NCBI GenBank assembly: GCA_963822825.1 | Contig: CAWGIW010000008.1 | Span: forward strand, 248,001-312,000 | DNA: 64,000 bases | Direction: 5' to 3' | Source: JAWWPY01 sp963822825 | GTDB lineage: Bacteria; Actinomycetota; Actinomycetes; Streptosporangiales; Streptosporangiaceae | Part shown: one piece after another, positions 18,392 to 27,203 of the stretch | How the letters are laid out: each line of letters opens with the position of its first letter | Numbering within the stretch: position 1 is the stretch's first letter | Notes under the pieces: model-generated | Seen by the model: only the letters and a program-made list of their open reading frames with translations | The model's database searches: none | What the model was told of the DNA's origin: nothing | Program-made: the position numbers and the translations under genes

Positions 18392-19144
18392 TCACTGCGC
18401 CCGGCGGGCGAGCAGAGCGAAGGAGTTCGGCAGCCGCCCGCTCCACGCCGCGGCGGAGACACCTTCCGCACGCCAGAATGGTTCCGGATGCTCGCCGAGG
18501 TGCAGGATCTGCATGCCGGCCGCTGTCACAGCGGTAATGATCTCGCCGAGGGTCCACTGCCATTCCACCGCCCCGCGACCCGGGAACGTGTCGTTGACAT
18601 GGCTGCGGCCGAAGTAACTGCGGTCCTCCCGGATACGCGGCCGGTCCTCGTCCCACGTCCAAAGGATCACCGCCGGATGCGCCTCGTACACGAACAGGTG
18701 CCCCGACGGCCGCAGCAGCCGCGCAACCTCGCGAGCCCACCCAGCCAGATCGGCCATCCAGGCCAGGGCTCCCTTCCCCGTATAGACCAGATCGGCGCTC
18801 GCACTGGCCAGCGGTACTCCGGGAACGGCGGCGGCGACGTACCGGCAGGCGATGCCGAGCTCGTCCGCGCGGCGCTGCGCTGCGCGGACAGCCACCTGGC
18901 TGTAGTCGATCCCGACCACCGATTTCGCTCCGGCCTGCACGAGGGCGACATCATCCAGGCCATGGCCGCTCTGCAGGTGCACCACCACAGGCGAGAACCG
19001 CAATATCCCCCGCAACAGGTCACGTTCGGTCTCGACGAGCGAGGAGCCGGATATCGCCTGCGCCAGGAGATCACCGTACTCATGGACGTACTTCTGGGAT
19101 GCTGCCTCCCAGGCCATCCTGTTCGCCTGCGTCGTGGGATCCAC
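18392..19144 (-). CDS. Class I SAM-dependent methyltransferase
   Basis: 250 residues if started at GTG 19144, just ahead of the conserved lead-in NRMAWEAASQKYVHEYGDLL. The SAM site is VVHLQSGHGLDDVALVQAGA (a divergent loop), with the acidic residue in VVGIDYSQVAVRAA. LLRPSGHLFVYEAHP and SYFGRSHVNDTFPG complete a Methyltransf_11-type domain. The frame is open to ATG 19327, 20 bp from repeat copy 4, but those 61 extra codons show no family similarity. Substrate unknown. Confidence 0.72.
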   Translation of the reverse strand: MDPTTQANRMAWEAASQKYVHEYGDLLAQAISGSSLVETERDLLRGILRFSPVVVHLQSGHGLDDVALVQAGAKSVVGIDYSQVAVRAAQRRADELGIACRYVAAAVPGVPLASASADLVYTGKGALAWMADLAGWAREVARLLRPSGHLFVYEAHPAVILWTWDEDRPRIREDRSYFGRSHVNDTFPGRGAVEWQWTLGEIITAVTAAGMQILHLGEHPEPFWRAEGVSAAAWSGRLPNSFALLARRAQ

Positions 19145-19315
19145 AACGGCAGGCTGCTGCCGGTGCCCGCCGCGCGTCAAGCGCTTAAGTTCGCCCTGGC
19201 CACTCTGCACAAACACCCGTCCTGTTCTCGGCACGCACTCACCTGCCAGCAGCAAGAAATCCTGGAACCGATACAGCAGTCGCAGTTTGTCTTCCCAGGT
19301 CACAGAGATATGTGC

Positions 19316-19362
19316 GAATGCAGTCATACTCCGTCGTGCACGCGATAACTACACAGGTCCGC
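19316..19362 (+). repeat. Dispersed repeat, copy 4
   Basis: 47-bp copy; aligns over its whole length with copy 7 (26967-27014) at roughly four of five positions: GAATGCAG, ACTCCG-CGTGCA, ATAAC-ACACA, GT-C-GC blocks. It lies at the upstream edge of the methyltransferase gene. Confidence 0.75.
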
Positions 19363-19654
19363 TCGGCTCCGGGGGACCACTGGCTCTGCTGTCTCTGGAC
19401 CATGAACGTGATTCAGCCAGCGGGTCCTGCGGAGCAGGATGCCCCGTAACCTCCCGCATTCCGCCTAGCCCGACCACGTGGAAGGCCCAGGGCGCGGTCT
19501 TCTGGCCGGCGCACGCCTGGCGCACCACGCGGAAGATGTACGCGTCGGCCTCGCTGATCTCCATCAGTCCCGGCCTGCGCAGCACGATCATCGCCTCCTC
19601 ATCGCCGTGACACACGGCTAGCAGCAGGCCGCCGACTCCTCGACATAGACACAT
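19349..19654 (-). CDS. Unknown 101-residue protein coupled to an RHH gene
   Basis: ATG 19654 overlaps the stop of the RHH gene (TGATG), so the two could be co-translated like a toxin-antitoxin pair. The stretch AMIVLRRPGLMEISEADAYI followed by FRVVRQACAGQKTAPWAFHV looks like a real folded protein, but I do not recognise the family. The C-terminal 25 residues run into repeat copy 4 and look non-native, so the gene may be truncated there. Could be a fragment of a larger protein. Confidence 0.45.
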   Translation of the reverse strand: MCLCRGVGGLLLAVCHGDEEAMIVLRRPGLMEISEADAYIFRVVRQACAGQKTAPWAFHVVGLGGMREVTGHPAPQDPLAESRSWSRDSRASGPPEPSGPV

Positions 19655-19885
19655 CAGGCAGTACGCCGTAGCTCATGTTCCACGGCCAGACGGATCCAGG
19701 ACGACAATGAGCGGTCGTCGGCATCGGCTGCCCGCCGGAGCCGCTCCAGCAGGTCAGGCGGGAAGCGCACCGGCACCGGAGCGCTCAACTGCGCCATGCC
19801 GCCGACGCGCCGGCCCCTGCGGCTCTTGGTTCTCCGGCTGTGCGTAGAAGGCGTGTTCCTCTTCAGGCGTCATCGGCTTGGTCAT
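19654..19885 (-). CDS. Ribbon-helix-helix antitoxin-like protein (short or frameshifted)
   Basis: A 47-codon frame (19654-19797) encodes an RHH/CopG domain: LSAPVPVRFPPDLLERLRRA followed by DDRSLSSWIRLAVEHELRR. Directly upstream, in another frame from ATG 19885, stands MTKPMTPEEEHAFYAQPENQ, the usual N-terminal tail of this actinobacterial family. One base of shift near 19797 separates them. So this is either one broken gene or a short form starting at ATG 19797. It abuts a truncated IS110. Probable DNA-binding antitoxin. Confidence 0.6.
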
Positions 19886-20847
19886 CTACTGTCCTCCCGG
19901 AGTCTTTGGGGACGGGCACGAGCCCGGCGTAGGAGGCGAGGCCGGGGTTGCCGAAAGCGGCCCGGGCATCGCCGCCGGCCGCGACGAGGAACTCAGCGCC
20001 CAGGATCGGTCCCATGCCGGGCAGGCTCTCGATGATCGCCGCCTGGGGATGGTCGCGGAACCGGCTGGTGATGAGCTTGCCGGCGTCCCTGATCTCACGG
20101 TGCAGCTCCAGGAGCTTGCGGGCCGTCTGCTTGATGAGCTGGGCGGTGGTCGCCTCGCCGGGCAGCGCCACGCTCTGCCCGGCGGCTGCCCGCACGGCGC
20201 CGGCGGCCATGGCGTCGATGCCCTTGCGCCAGGCTCCGTGCCCGGTCAGGCAGGGGGCCAGGCCGTCGTGTCCGGCCTGGCGGATCTCCGCTGGCGTGCA
20301 GAAGCCGCTGACCAGGATCAGCGCCGAGCGGGTGGTGTAGTCGAAGGCTGCCTCGAGGGCGGGGAAGACCGAGCCGAGCAGCTCGCGCAGCCGGTTCACC
20401 CCGCGCACCCAGTCGGCCATCAGGTCAGCCCAGTGCCAGGTCAGCCGGGCCAGCTCCACCACCAGCTCCTCATCAGCGGTAACCGGAGCCAGGTCACGGC
20501 GCATCCGGGCGATGTCCCGCGATGACCCGGGCGTCCTTGGCGTCGGTATTGCCCTCGCCGAACACCCCTGCCATCGCGCTGATCATACGGCCGGGCACGT
20601 ACACGACGTTCTGGCCGCTGGTCAGCAGCACCGCCAGCAGCGGCGATGCCATCGGGCTGACCAGGTCCACCGCCCACCGCACCCCAGCGGCGGACTCGAC
20701 CGCCCGGGCGACCAGGTCTTCGATCGGACGCTGGTCATTAGCGACCTTCACCGACCACAGCTGCCTGCCATCCGCGTCAATCGCCGCAGCATGGTGGCTG
20801 GCCTTCCTGGCATCGACACCAACCCAGACCACATCAGGAACCGTCAC
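19886..20847 (-). pseudogene. IS110-family transposase remnant 1
   Basis: The N-terminal RuvC-like DEDD half (VWVGVDARKASHHAAAID, then NTDAKDARVIA) is in one frame from GTG 20847, and the C-terminal half (ARMRRDLAPVTADEELVVEL, then IIESLPGMGPILGAEFLVAA) in another, joined by a frameshift near 20510. The protein stops after LASYAGLVPVPKDSGR, so the last part of the transposase_20 domain and the catalytic Ser region are missing where the RHH gene begins. Inactive. IS110 elements carry a guide (bridge) RNA in an end region; here only the DNA upstream of 20847 could hold one. Confidence 0.85.
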
Positions 20848-21131
20848 GCGGCCCGTCCTCTCATATATGCTGGTCAGCCCCGTGGACAACCCCGCCGGCA
20901 GGTCCCAAACAGCAACGGCTCGCAACAGATCTCAATCAGCGGCCAGAAAGTCCAGGGCAACGGGGCGGCCATTCCTTCCGAGCCACCACAACGGCAAACA
21001 CCCATCAGCCACACCCCGCCGCCCTGGGCATCCGGGGCACCAACCCCAGACAACTACGACCTTAGGGACCACCTATGCCTGTCCGGGCCGGTCAACGCCA
21101 AAACCCACCGGCCACACCGCACGAATGCGTC
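20848..21131. other. 284-bp gap beside IS110 remnant 1
   Basis: No gene. As the 5' flank of an IS110 transposase it is where a bridge RNA would be encoded. No structure was proven by eye. Confidence 0.3.
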
Positions 21132-21177
21132 AGGTCGGGTAGCCCGGGGCGCGATTTCCCCCCGGGCTACCCGACCT
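21132..21177. terminator. 18-bp perfect hairpin after the lipoprotein gene
   Basis: Arms 21132-21149 and 21160-21177 (AGGTCGGGTAGCCCGGGG and its complement) with a 10-base loop. It begins exactly at the stop codon of the lipoprotein gene on the minus strand and lies between it and IS110 remnant 1, so it can end transcription from either side. There is no U-tract, as is common in high-G+C actinobacteria. Confidence 0.7.
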
Positions 21178-21665
21178 TAGGGACCTGAACCGCCGCCAAG
21201 GATTTGCCATCCAATGGCCTTGTCTCGGGCATTTCCCACATATAGAAAGTCAACTCTATGGCCGTTGTCGGCATCAATAATGTGATCGTAGGTTGCATAA
21301 TAGGAGACTACTACCTGCGCAAAAGCTTGATAATGTGAGATTGAGATGCCAACAAGGTCAGGAAGCAGGGCGACTGAGATATTCTTAACGGCAGATATTC
21401 TCATCCGGGTGAGAGTGTGATAATTTCCGTTCTCGGAGGTTGTGCTGCCTCGCGCTCCGGGCGCGACATAGCCAGCTGCCGCATCGAGCCGGTGTTGCGC
21501 AATGGAGCGGTAGTACGCTTTGGCCGCAGCAGCAGGTGTCGAAGCCGGTGGTGCCGCCGTGTTTTCGCTGCATGCCGCCAGAAGACTGGAAAGTAGAACC
21601 CCGGCAATGCTAGCGGAAATGACCGCCCGCCGTGTGGTCCGTCGAAGCGTTGATAAACTCCGCAT
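21177..21665 (-). CDS. Lipoprotein with NTF2-like domain
   Basis: 162 residues from ATG 21665, which follows GGGGGGAG; ATG 21722 is an alternative. Signal peptide with twin Arg region (RRTTRRAVISAS) and lipobox LLAAC, so it is a membrane-anchored exported lipoprotein. The mature part (AKAYYRSIAQHRLDAAAGYV and then FAQVVVSYYATYDHI) looks like an NTF2/SnoaL-type fold. The base composition is visibly lower in G+C than neighbouring genes. It follows the amidase gene on the same strand, so the two may act together outside the cell. Confidence 0.65.
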   Translation of the reverse strand: MRSLSTLRRTTRRAVISASIAGVLLSSLLAACSENTAAPPASTPAAAAKAYYRSIAQHRLDAAAGYVAPGARGSTTSENGNYHTLTRMRISAVKNISVALLPDLVGISISHYQAFAQVVVSYYATYDHIIDADNGHRVDFLYVGNARDKAIGWQILGGGSGP

Positions 21666-21816
21666 TGCAGATGAGCTCCCCCCATCAAGGCTTCCTTGGG
21701 TCGTTGCCAATTCCTCGGTCATCGTAACGGGCGAGGGCCAGGATTCTCACCACCCTCGCAAGACACGAGCATAGTCAGCGTCGGCGAAGGTTCGGAATGC
21801 TGCCCAGCGCTCATTC

Positions 21817-23303
21817 TCAGGGCTGGCTGCCAGGAGCAAACGCCCAGTTCAGGTCTGAAACCTTCCAGCCAGCGGCAGTGTGCATCAACGTTGCCTTCAC
21901 GTCCAGAATATTGTGCGGCGTGGCGGGCACTACCCTGCTCCCGCCCGCCTGCACCTGAGAGAACGCCTCCCACGTCCGGACGGTTCCCTGAACACTTACT
22001 TCACCAGACGCTAGTTGCTTGATCAGCGAATAATGGAAATCATCTGCCCCACCGCCTGTCACCCGCACATTTGACGTGGCGTCGGTGGCCTGTGCCTCGG
22101 CTAGAGTCGCACGCTCGCTCTGCAGTTGCGTGCCGATAAACAAGGTAGAGATTTGCCGGTCACCTGAGCTGACCATCTGGCTGAGACGTGCCGAAGAAGG
22201 CTGCTGCGCAACAGTACTTGAGGCAGTATTCGGCGGAACAAGCATTAGTTGTCGGGTGCTCATCGCGGCCTGGAATACCTGTTCGGCTGCGGCCACAGCC
22301 CCTTTTGAAAGGCCACCTTCAACTTTCCGGGGTCTCGAATATGCCAATTGCCCCAAAGGAGACAATGGGGTGGTTAGCGCAGGCGCCTGACTTGGCTTCA
22401 TACTGCGAGCCCTTTGCCCTGACTGACTGATATGGCGTTGCGCGTGCCTTGTTGCTGCGTTGCCAACGTATGGATCACCACTGTACATCGGCGTGTACCA
22501 AGCCGCCGTTGTCTGCGCCTGCGAGTTGTACGGTATGAGACTCCAGACTGCGTGTCCGCGATTACTAGTGTGTTCGTCGATTAGGGGACCTGTCCACCCA
22601 GTTACTGGGTCAACCCCGTCGGACGACGCTATAATTGCGACGTGATTTGCGAAAAAGCCGTCACCATACTGGTCGCCGGAGTAGGTCCAGTCATAGAATA
22701 CTGGATCGCCCGGGTTAATTGGCGCGACGACGCCATTGCTATCGGTCGGGTTGGTGTCCGTGCTCATATTTGCATTGCTTACGAACACCCCTACGGCGGG
22801 GAGACCACCCGAGTCTGATGCCCCCGACCAGTACAAGGAATACCAGTCTCCCCAGTTATACAGCCCGCCAGAAGCTGGTATTGCCTGCATTACATTCTGG
22901 AAAGTAAAGAGATCATTTGCAACGGACCATGAGAACGTCCGCCCGTTGCGGCTAACGAAATCGAACCACCACTGCCAGTCATCATTGAGAACTTCGTCGG
23001 TTGGCTGGCCGGGTGGTATTTGACCGATGAATGAATGGCCCCCGGCGTAAAGAGCCTGAGAGACAAAGTTCGTGCAGTCGTCTGCGTATTCAGGGTAGGC
23101 GGGATTAGAGTTGAATACGTACTCGTCCGCATAGGCAGCTGCGTTCGCTCCATTGTAGGTAGAGCAGTCACTGCCATTGGGATTGCCGTACCAGCAGTTA
23201 TAGGGCGAGTTGGTCTGAGCTGATACCGATAAGCAGTGAACGGTAAGACAAACGCAATCGAGGCAGTTACGATGGCCAGGTCTCTCAAAGAATGATGAGT
23301 CAT
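21817..23303 (-). CDS. Secreted amidase (amidase_6 domain), apparent frameshift
   Basis: ATG 23303 has GGAG just ahead and starts an export signal (SLRDLAIVTASIAFVLPF). After a one-base shift near 23230-23250 the mature protein continues in another frame: VSAQTNSPYNCWYGNPNGSD, then NPAYPEYADDCTNFVSQALY, whose Cys is the likely nucleophile of this CHAP/NlpC-like family, and FFANHVAIIAS with the His. A C-terminal NTF2-like region (about the last 150 residues) resembles the lipoprotein downstream. It probably cleaves an amide bond in the cell wall or a secreted target. The shift may be a real mutation or a sequence error. A/T-rich for this genome. Confidence 0.7.
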
Positions 23304-23509
23304 GGATCTCCGTTGCCGTCGGTCACTCAACGCCTAGCTGTCCGCACGCTGATTACCTTGACTTCTCCCATACAGAACGCACACTACTAATCATTAACCT
23401 ACCAACATCGAATGGGTACTTTAACACCAGATCTATCCGAAAGACAAGGTTACAGCCAGGTAGGCGAACCTAACCCCGAAGTTAAGGCTTCACCGACACC
23501 GGTTGCGCC
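23304..23509. other. Gap upstream of the amidase
   Basis: About 200 A/T-rich bases holding the likely amidase promoter and the left edge of the IS630 remnant. No gene seen. Confidence 0.4.
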
Positions 23510-23848
23510 CGGCTTCTGGACACCGTGCGCCAGCAGCTCGCCGGCCCTATCGTCGTCGTGTGGGACAATCTCAACGCCCACGTCAGAGGGACGATGTCCG
23601 AGGTGATCGCGGCCAGGGACTGGCTGACCGTCTGCTAGCCGCCCTCGTGGGCGCACGAGCTGAATCCGGCCGAACTGGTGTGGTCACACCTCAAGCGGTC
23701 CCTGGCCCACCTCCAAGCGTAACGTCGCCAGCTCGCTGCGCTGGTCAAAACCACGCTCAAACGGATGCAGTACCGGCCCGGCCTCCCCGACGGCTTCCTC
23801 GCCAGCTCCGACCTGGACCTCACACCCTTCTGTAAACCCCAGCACTAG
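23510..23848 (+). pseudogene. IS630-family transposase C-terminal remnant
   Basis: One frame reads LAGPIVVVWDNLNAHVRGTM, which holds the second catalytic Asp of a DDE transposase, then AARDWLTVC, a TAG stop, HELNPAELVWSHLKRSLAHL with the third acidic residue, a TAA stop, and LVKTTLKRMQYRPGLPDGFL. The N-terminal half is absent and two stops interrupt the rest, so it is dead. Confidence 0.85.
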
Positions 23849-24187
23849 AGATCTCTAGTTCAGAGAATTTCTGCCAGCGGCCCGGTAGATAGAAGGCAAG
23901 TTGCTCGACCTGACTGCGGATCACGATCCTGGCTTCGACCTGTCGTGTTCGCGGAGGCGCTCGCTGCGATCGACCGCCTGCCGGACGGCCTGTTTCAGCC
24001 GTACGACATGAGCCCGAAGGACGCTGCGGCACTCAAGGAACGGGTGCGCGCATGGGCCCGGAGGATCAGCACCGCCGAATTGACCAGGCCGAACCTCCAG
24101 GAGCCCTGCGGGCTGCCTGAGGGTGTCGACGCAGTCCAGCGTGTATGCGATAACTACACAGGTTGCCCATTCGGCCAACGAGCGGTT
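23849..24187. other. 339-bp region with an orphan ORF fragment and repeat copy 5
   Basis: The plus frame from 23945 reads FAEALAAIDRLPDGLFQPYD and AALKERVRAWARRISTAELT, protein-like but unrecognised, and runs into dispersed-repeat copy 5. It has no convincing start and is probably the tail of a lost gene. Confidence 0.4.
24127..24168 (+). repeat. Dispersed repeat, copy 5
   Basis: GCAGTCCAGCGTGTATGCGA then TAACTACACAGGT. The right half is nearly identical to copy 4 (CGATAACTACACAGGT). It lies 20 bp beyond the 3' end of the esterase gene. Confidence 0.75.
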
Positions 24188-25845
24188 TCATGAGCTGGTG
24201 ATCGGGACCGGGGCGCTTGTACTGCGGTTGTAGTAGGTGCTGCCGCTGTAAGTGGCGGTGATGGTGTGCGGCCCGGCGCTGAGCTGGGCGTCCGGCAGCA
24301 TAGCCGTGCCCGCGATGATCCGGACTGGCCTGCCGAGCTTCCCGCCGTCCGCGTAGAACTGCACGGTACCTGCTGACCCGACGGGCTCGGCGGTGTCCGG
24401 CTGTACGGTGGCGCTGACCTCGGTCCGGCCCTGCCATGTTTGCGCGGTAACGCTCGTGGTGGTGGTACGGAAGGCGACTGCGGCGAGGAAGTCGCGCAGC
24501 ATGATCCGCCACACGTACCACTCGTGGCCGCCGTTGACGGAGTCATCGGTAAACGGGATGTCGTTGCCAGCCAGATCCGCCTCCTCCGCTTTGGTCAGGA
24601 TGCGGATCGGATCCTGGAGGCCGCCGCCGATCTGGGTGCCGGCTATGCCCTTGAGCGCGGCCTCCACGGGAGCGGGGAACGGGATTGGGGGGAGCGAGAA
24701 CGGAAACTGCCCCGCATTGCTCATGATGCTGTAGTAGCCGAAGTCGGCGGTGTCGCTGAGCATGAGGTAGTTGGCTATCGCCCCACCGTCGGACAGCCCA
24801 CCGAAGGCCCGGCTGCCGGGGCTGTCCGACACGTCATAGTGCGCCTGCACGTACGGGATGACGTCCCGGAGAAGGTCGGTGGCGTACGCGTCCGTTATGC
24901 CGTCAGCAGTGGTAGAGGTCGTGAGGCCGTTGAAGTCGGTCATCACCACCACGGCGGGCTGCATCAGCTTGGCGTCGGTCAGGTGGTCAAGGATGTTCCT
25001 GCCTCGCCCTGCGTGCTCCAGTCGACCTCGTTGCCCTCCGCGCCATGGCTGAGGTACAGCGTGGGATACGGCACCTTCCGGTGCGGGTTGTAGCCCGGCG
25101 GGGTGTAGACCGCGAGCGGATGCTGACCCGGCGGGCTGATCGATTCCGGTGACAGGTAGGTCATCTCGGCCAGGTGCCCGTGCACCCGGGCGGGTGCCTG
25201 CCAGGAGTAATCAACCGAGCCGAAGGCCGGGTCAGCGGGCACGTAGACCTGGCTGTCCGGCTCGACCGATCCGGCGCTCATCCCGTGGACGTCGTTCCAT
25301 GGCGGATTGGCGGGATCGGAGATCTCCGTGCAGCCGGCTCCGGTATCGCTCGCGCAGTTGACGAAGAACCCGTACGTGAACGTTCCCGACGGCAGCGGGA
25401 TGGTGTATGTCCAGATACCGGTCCGCGGGTCCTTGGTCATGTCGGTTACCGGCCAGTTCGCGTCCACCGAGTTCGGGTAGGCGATCGGGAAGTCGCCTGG
25501 TGCCCACTGGCTGGGCAGCAGGCCTTGCGAGCTGGTCGTGGTCGTATCCTGCGGCGCGGAGAAGTACCATTCGCCCTTGATCTGCACGCGGCTGGCCGAT
25601 GGATTGTAGTAACGGAACGTCACGGTGTATCCGGCCGGGGCTGCCCCGGTATACGTCACCTGCGGCGAGAACCGGCTGTCCGCCGATGAAGCGACGGCGA
25701 CCGCAGGTGCCCGGGCACCCGCTGCCGCCCGGCCACCTGGCATCGCCGAGACTAAGCCAGCAACAGCGATGGCGATGACAGCCGCGCGGAGCGGCAAACT
25801 GTATGCACCTCGCCGCAGATGAGAAGTCACGCATGCCCTCATCAC
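24188..25845 (-). CDS. Secreted esterase (esterase-D/feruloyl-esterase type) with Ig-like tail, apparent frameshift
   Basis: The N-terminal part (24979-25845) has a signal peptide (LRAAVIAIAVAGLVSAMPGG), an E-set/CBM48-like domain (VTFRYYNPSASRVQIKGEWY) and the start of an alpha/beta hydrolase (YPTLYLSHGAEGNEVDWSTQ). A one-base shift near 25000 moves to the frame carrying ILDHLTDAKLMQPAVVVMTD, the nucleophile elbow FGGLSDGGAI, VNGGHEWYVWR with the catalytic His, and a C-terminal bacterial Ig-like repeat (GTVQFYADGGKLGRPVRIIA). It probably hydrolyses ester substituents on polysaccharides outside the cell. Bracketed by repeat copies 5 and 6. The frameshift may be real or an error. Confidence 0.72.
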
Positions 25846-26198
25846 GGATCACCTGCCCCATCGCATGAAAGCCCGATCCCGTAAGCAGGAGCCTAATCCG
25901 TCGCGAGGTGGCGAGCGGGTACCGCCGGTTAGATCCGCGCCGTGGATGCTGTGAGATCGTGCGCAGCCCAGTGAAGTTGAGTACGTCGGCACAGTCCCGC
26001 CTGCGAGTCATAACTACACACTTAGAGCAAGGACTTGACCGACCTCTTCTGATCCCTGGTGCACCGCTGGCACCACCTGACGCACCAACCCTGGAGGAAC
26101 CGCGCGGGCCTCCTGGGAGCGGCGAGCGACCTGCCCAAAATGGCGCATTGGGCCAATAACGGCACGTCCGTGGTCATGAGGGGGCTTGGTACCCTGCC
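25846..26198. other. 353-bp intergenic region with repeat copy 6
   Basis: Contains the upstream region of the esterase and dispersed-repeat copy 6. No gene supported. Confidence 0.5.
25985..26037 (+). repeat. Dispersed repeat, copy 6
   Basis: 53-bp copy, 46 of 53 identical to copy 2. Core GCGAGTCATAACTACACACT. It sits 140 bp upstream of the esterase start. Confidence 0.8.
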
Positions 26199-26693
26199 AT
26201 GCAACATGGTCCAGGCGAAGGGATGCTAGCCGTGGCCACCCGGGCGGCGTATAGCGTGAGCCCACTCGCCGCCGATGCGCTTCCCTGGCTGGTCCGGGTC
26301 AGGCTGCGGTCGGCCCGGAAGAAGGGGCGGACCGGGCTGCTCCTGTACGGGATAATCCGGACGGGACCGCGTGCCGTGACACGGAAAGCACCGTCCGTGA
26401 GTGTCAGGGGCGGCAAGCACCGGCTGTGCATGTGCAGTCCGTCCTCTCACCGTCCCAAGTGGGCCTCCCTGGCGCCCGGGCCGCACGGCCTCCGTTTCCT
26501 CGCCAGCCGCTCGGTATCGTTCAGTGCCTTCGACCTGCGCGTGACGCTGAGCGACGGGGATGTGCTGGTGGCGATCTGCGAGCCGGTGCAGCCGTGGACC
26601 TTCTACGCTCCGAGCCCGGAGGCCGACACCTGGTACCTGGGAATTATCGACTCGGCCGGCCGGGTCCGGTCGACGCGGCCAGCCGAGCGCTAG
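26199..26693 (+). CDS. Hypothetical protein
   Basis: 164 residues (ATG 26199; ATG 26223 also possible). Basic N-terminal half (RSARKKGRTGLLLYGIIRTG) and a C-terminal half with beta-rich text (FSAFDLRVTLSDGDVLVAIC, then WTFYAPSPEADTWYLGIIDS). No family recognised, no signal peptide or membrane helix. It lies between repeat copies 6 and 7. The coding pattern is plausible but the start is uncertain. Confidence 0.45.
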   Translation: MQHGPGEGMLAVATRAAYSVSPLAADALPWLVRVRLRSARKKGRTGLLLYGIIRTGPRAVTRKAPSVSVRGGKHRLCMCSPSSHRPKWASLAPGPHGLRFLASRSVSFSAFDLRVTLSDGDVLVAICEPVQPWTFYAPSPEADTWYLGIIDSAGRVRSTRPAER

Positions 26694-26943
26694 CGTCGCG
26701 TCTTACTGCCGCCCGGCGCGCCTGCGAAGAAGACGGGGGCAGACCAGGAACCAAAGGTCGTGCCCGTGGCGTGCGATCGGACGATAACCAGCGAGGAGCC
26801 ACGGTCAATCCCGGCTACGCCACAGGGGTGCTCACCTGCAGCGATCCTGGTCAGGCGGCAGGGTCCACAATCTTTGCAAGCAGGTGATCTCCGTCCTCCT
26901 CGCTCACTATTGTCTCGGCCGATTCCGTATCTCAGGGGACAAC

Positions 26944-26976
26944 GGCACTCGCTAGTGCCTGCTTGAGAATGCAGGC
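26944..26976. repeat. Two adjacent hairpins ahead of repeat copy 7
   Basis: GGCACT-CGCT-AGTGCC (26944-26959) and GCCTGC-8 bases-GCAGGC (26957-26976), sharing bases so that only one may form at a time. They run directly into copy 7. Confidence 0.55.
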
Positions 26977-27014
26977 TAACTCCGCCGTGCAAGTCATAAC
27001 CACACACGTGCCGC
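26967..27014 (+). repeat. Dispersed repeat, copy 7
   Basis: 48-bp copy aligning with copy 4 over its whole length, with the core GCAAGTCATAACCACACACG like copies 1 and 2. It links the two sub-forms of the repeat. It lies about 190 bp upstream of the P450 gene. Confidence 0.8.
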
Positions 27015-27203
27015 ATTCAAGGGCGAGTCTCACCGAAGTTGGCCGGCGGCGGCCTGCTCCTTCTCAGTGAAGCTGGCCAGTCTGGAGCGTGCCCTCGTGC
27101 GCTTTCGGGGCCTGCGGTTCGCCTGACAGGGCCGCCGGGTGACCCCACCGAACCCGCCAAAAAGCGATGGTGATTACGCAACCGGCAGCCTAGGGTCTGG
27201 ACC

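Larger units (their letters stand above)
26694..27203. other. 510-bp intergenic region with hairpins and repeat copy 7
   Basis: No gene. Holds two adjacent perfect hairpins (26944-26976) and dispersed-repeat copy 7, followed by the upstream region of the P450 gene. Confidence 0.5.

Noticed and set aside
18488..19348. Plus-strand 286-codon frame across the methyltransferase
   Set aside because: Antisense to a gene with clear SAM motifs; its end is merely repeat copy 4.
5891..27014. Dispersed repeats as a CRISPR array
   Set aside because: Copies are 1-9 kb apart, irregularly spaced, diverged, and no cas genes are present.
5891..27014. Dispersed repeats as classical integron attC sites
   Set aside because: The conserved core lacks RYYYAAC and GTTRRRY boxes and a consistent fold; no IntI gene in the window.
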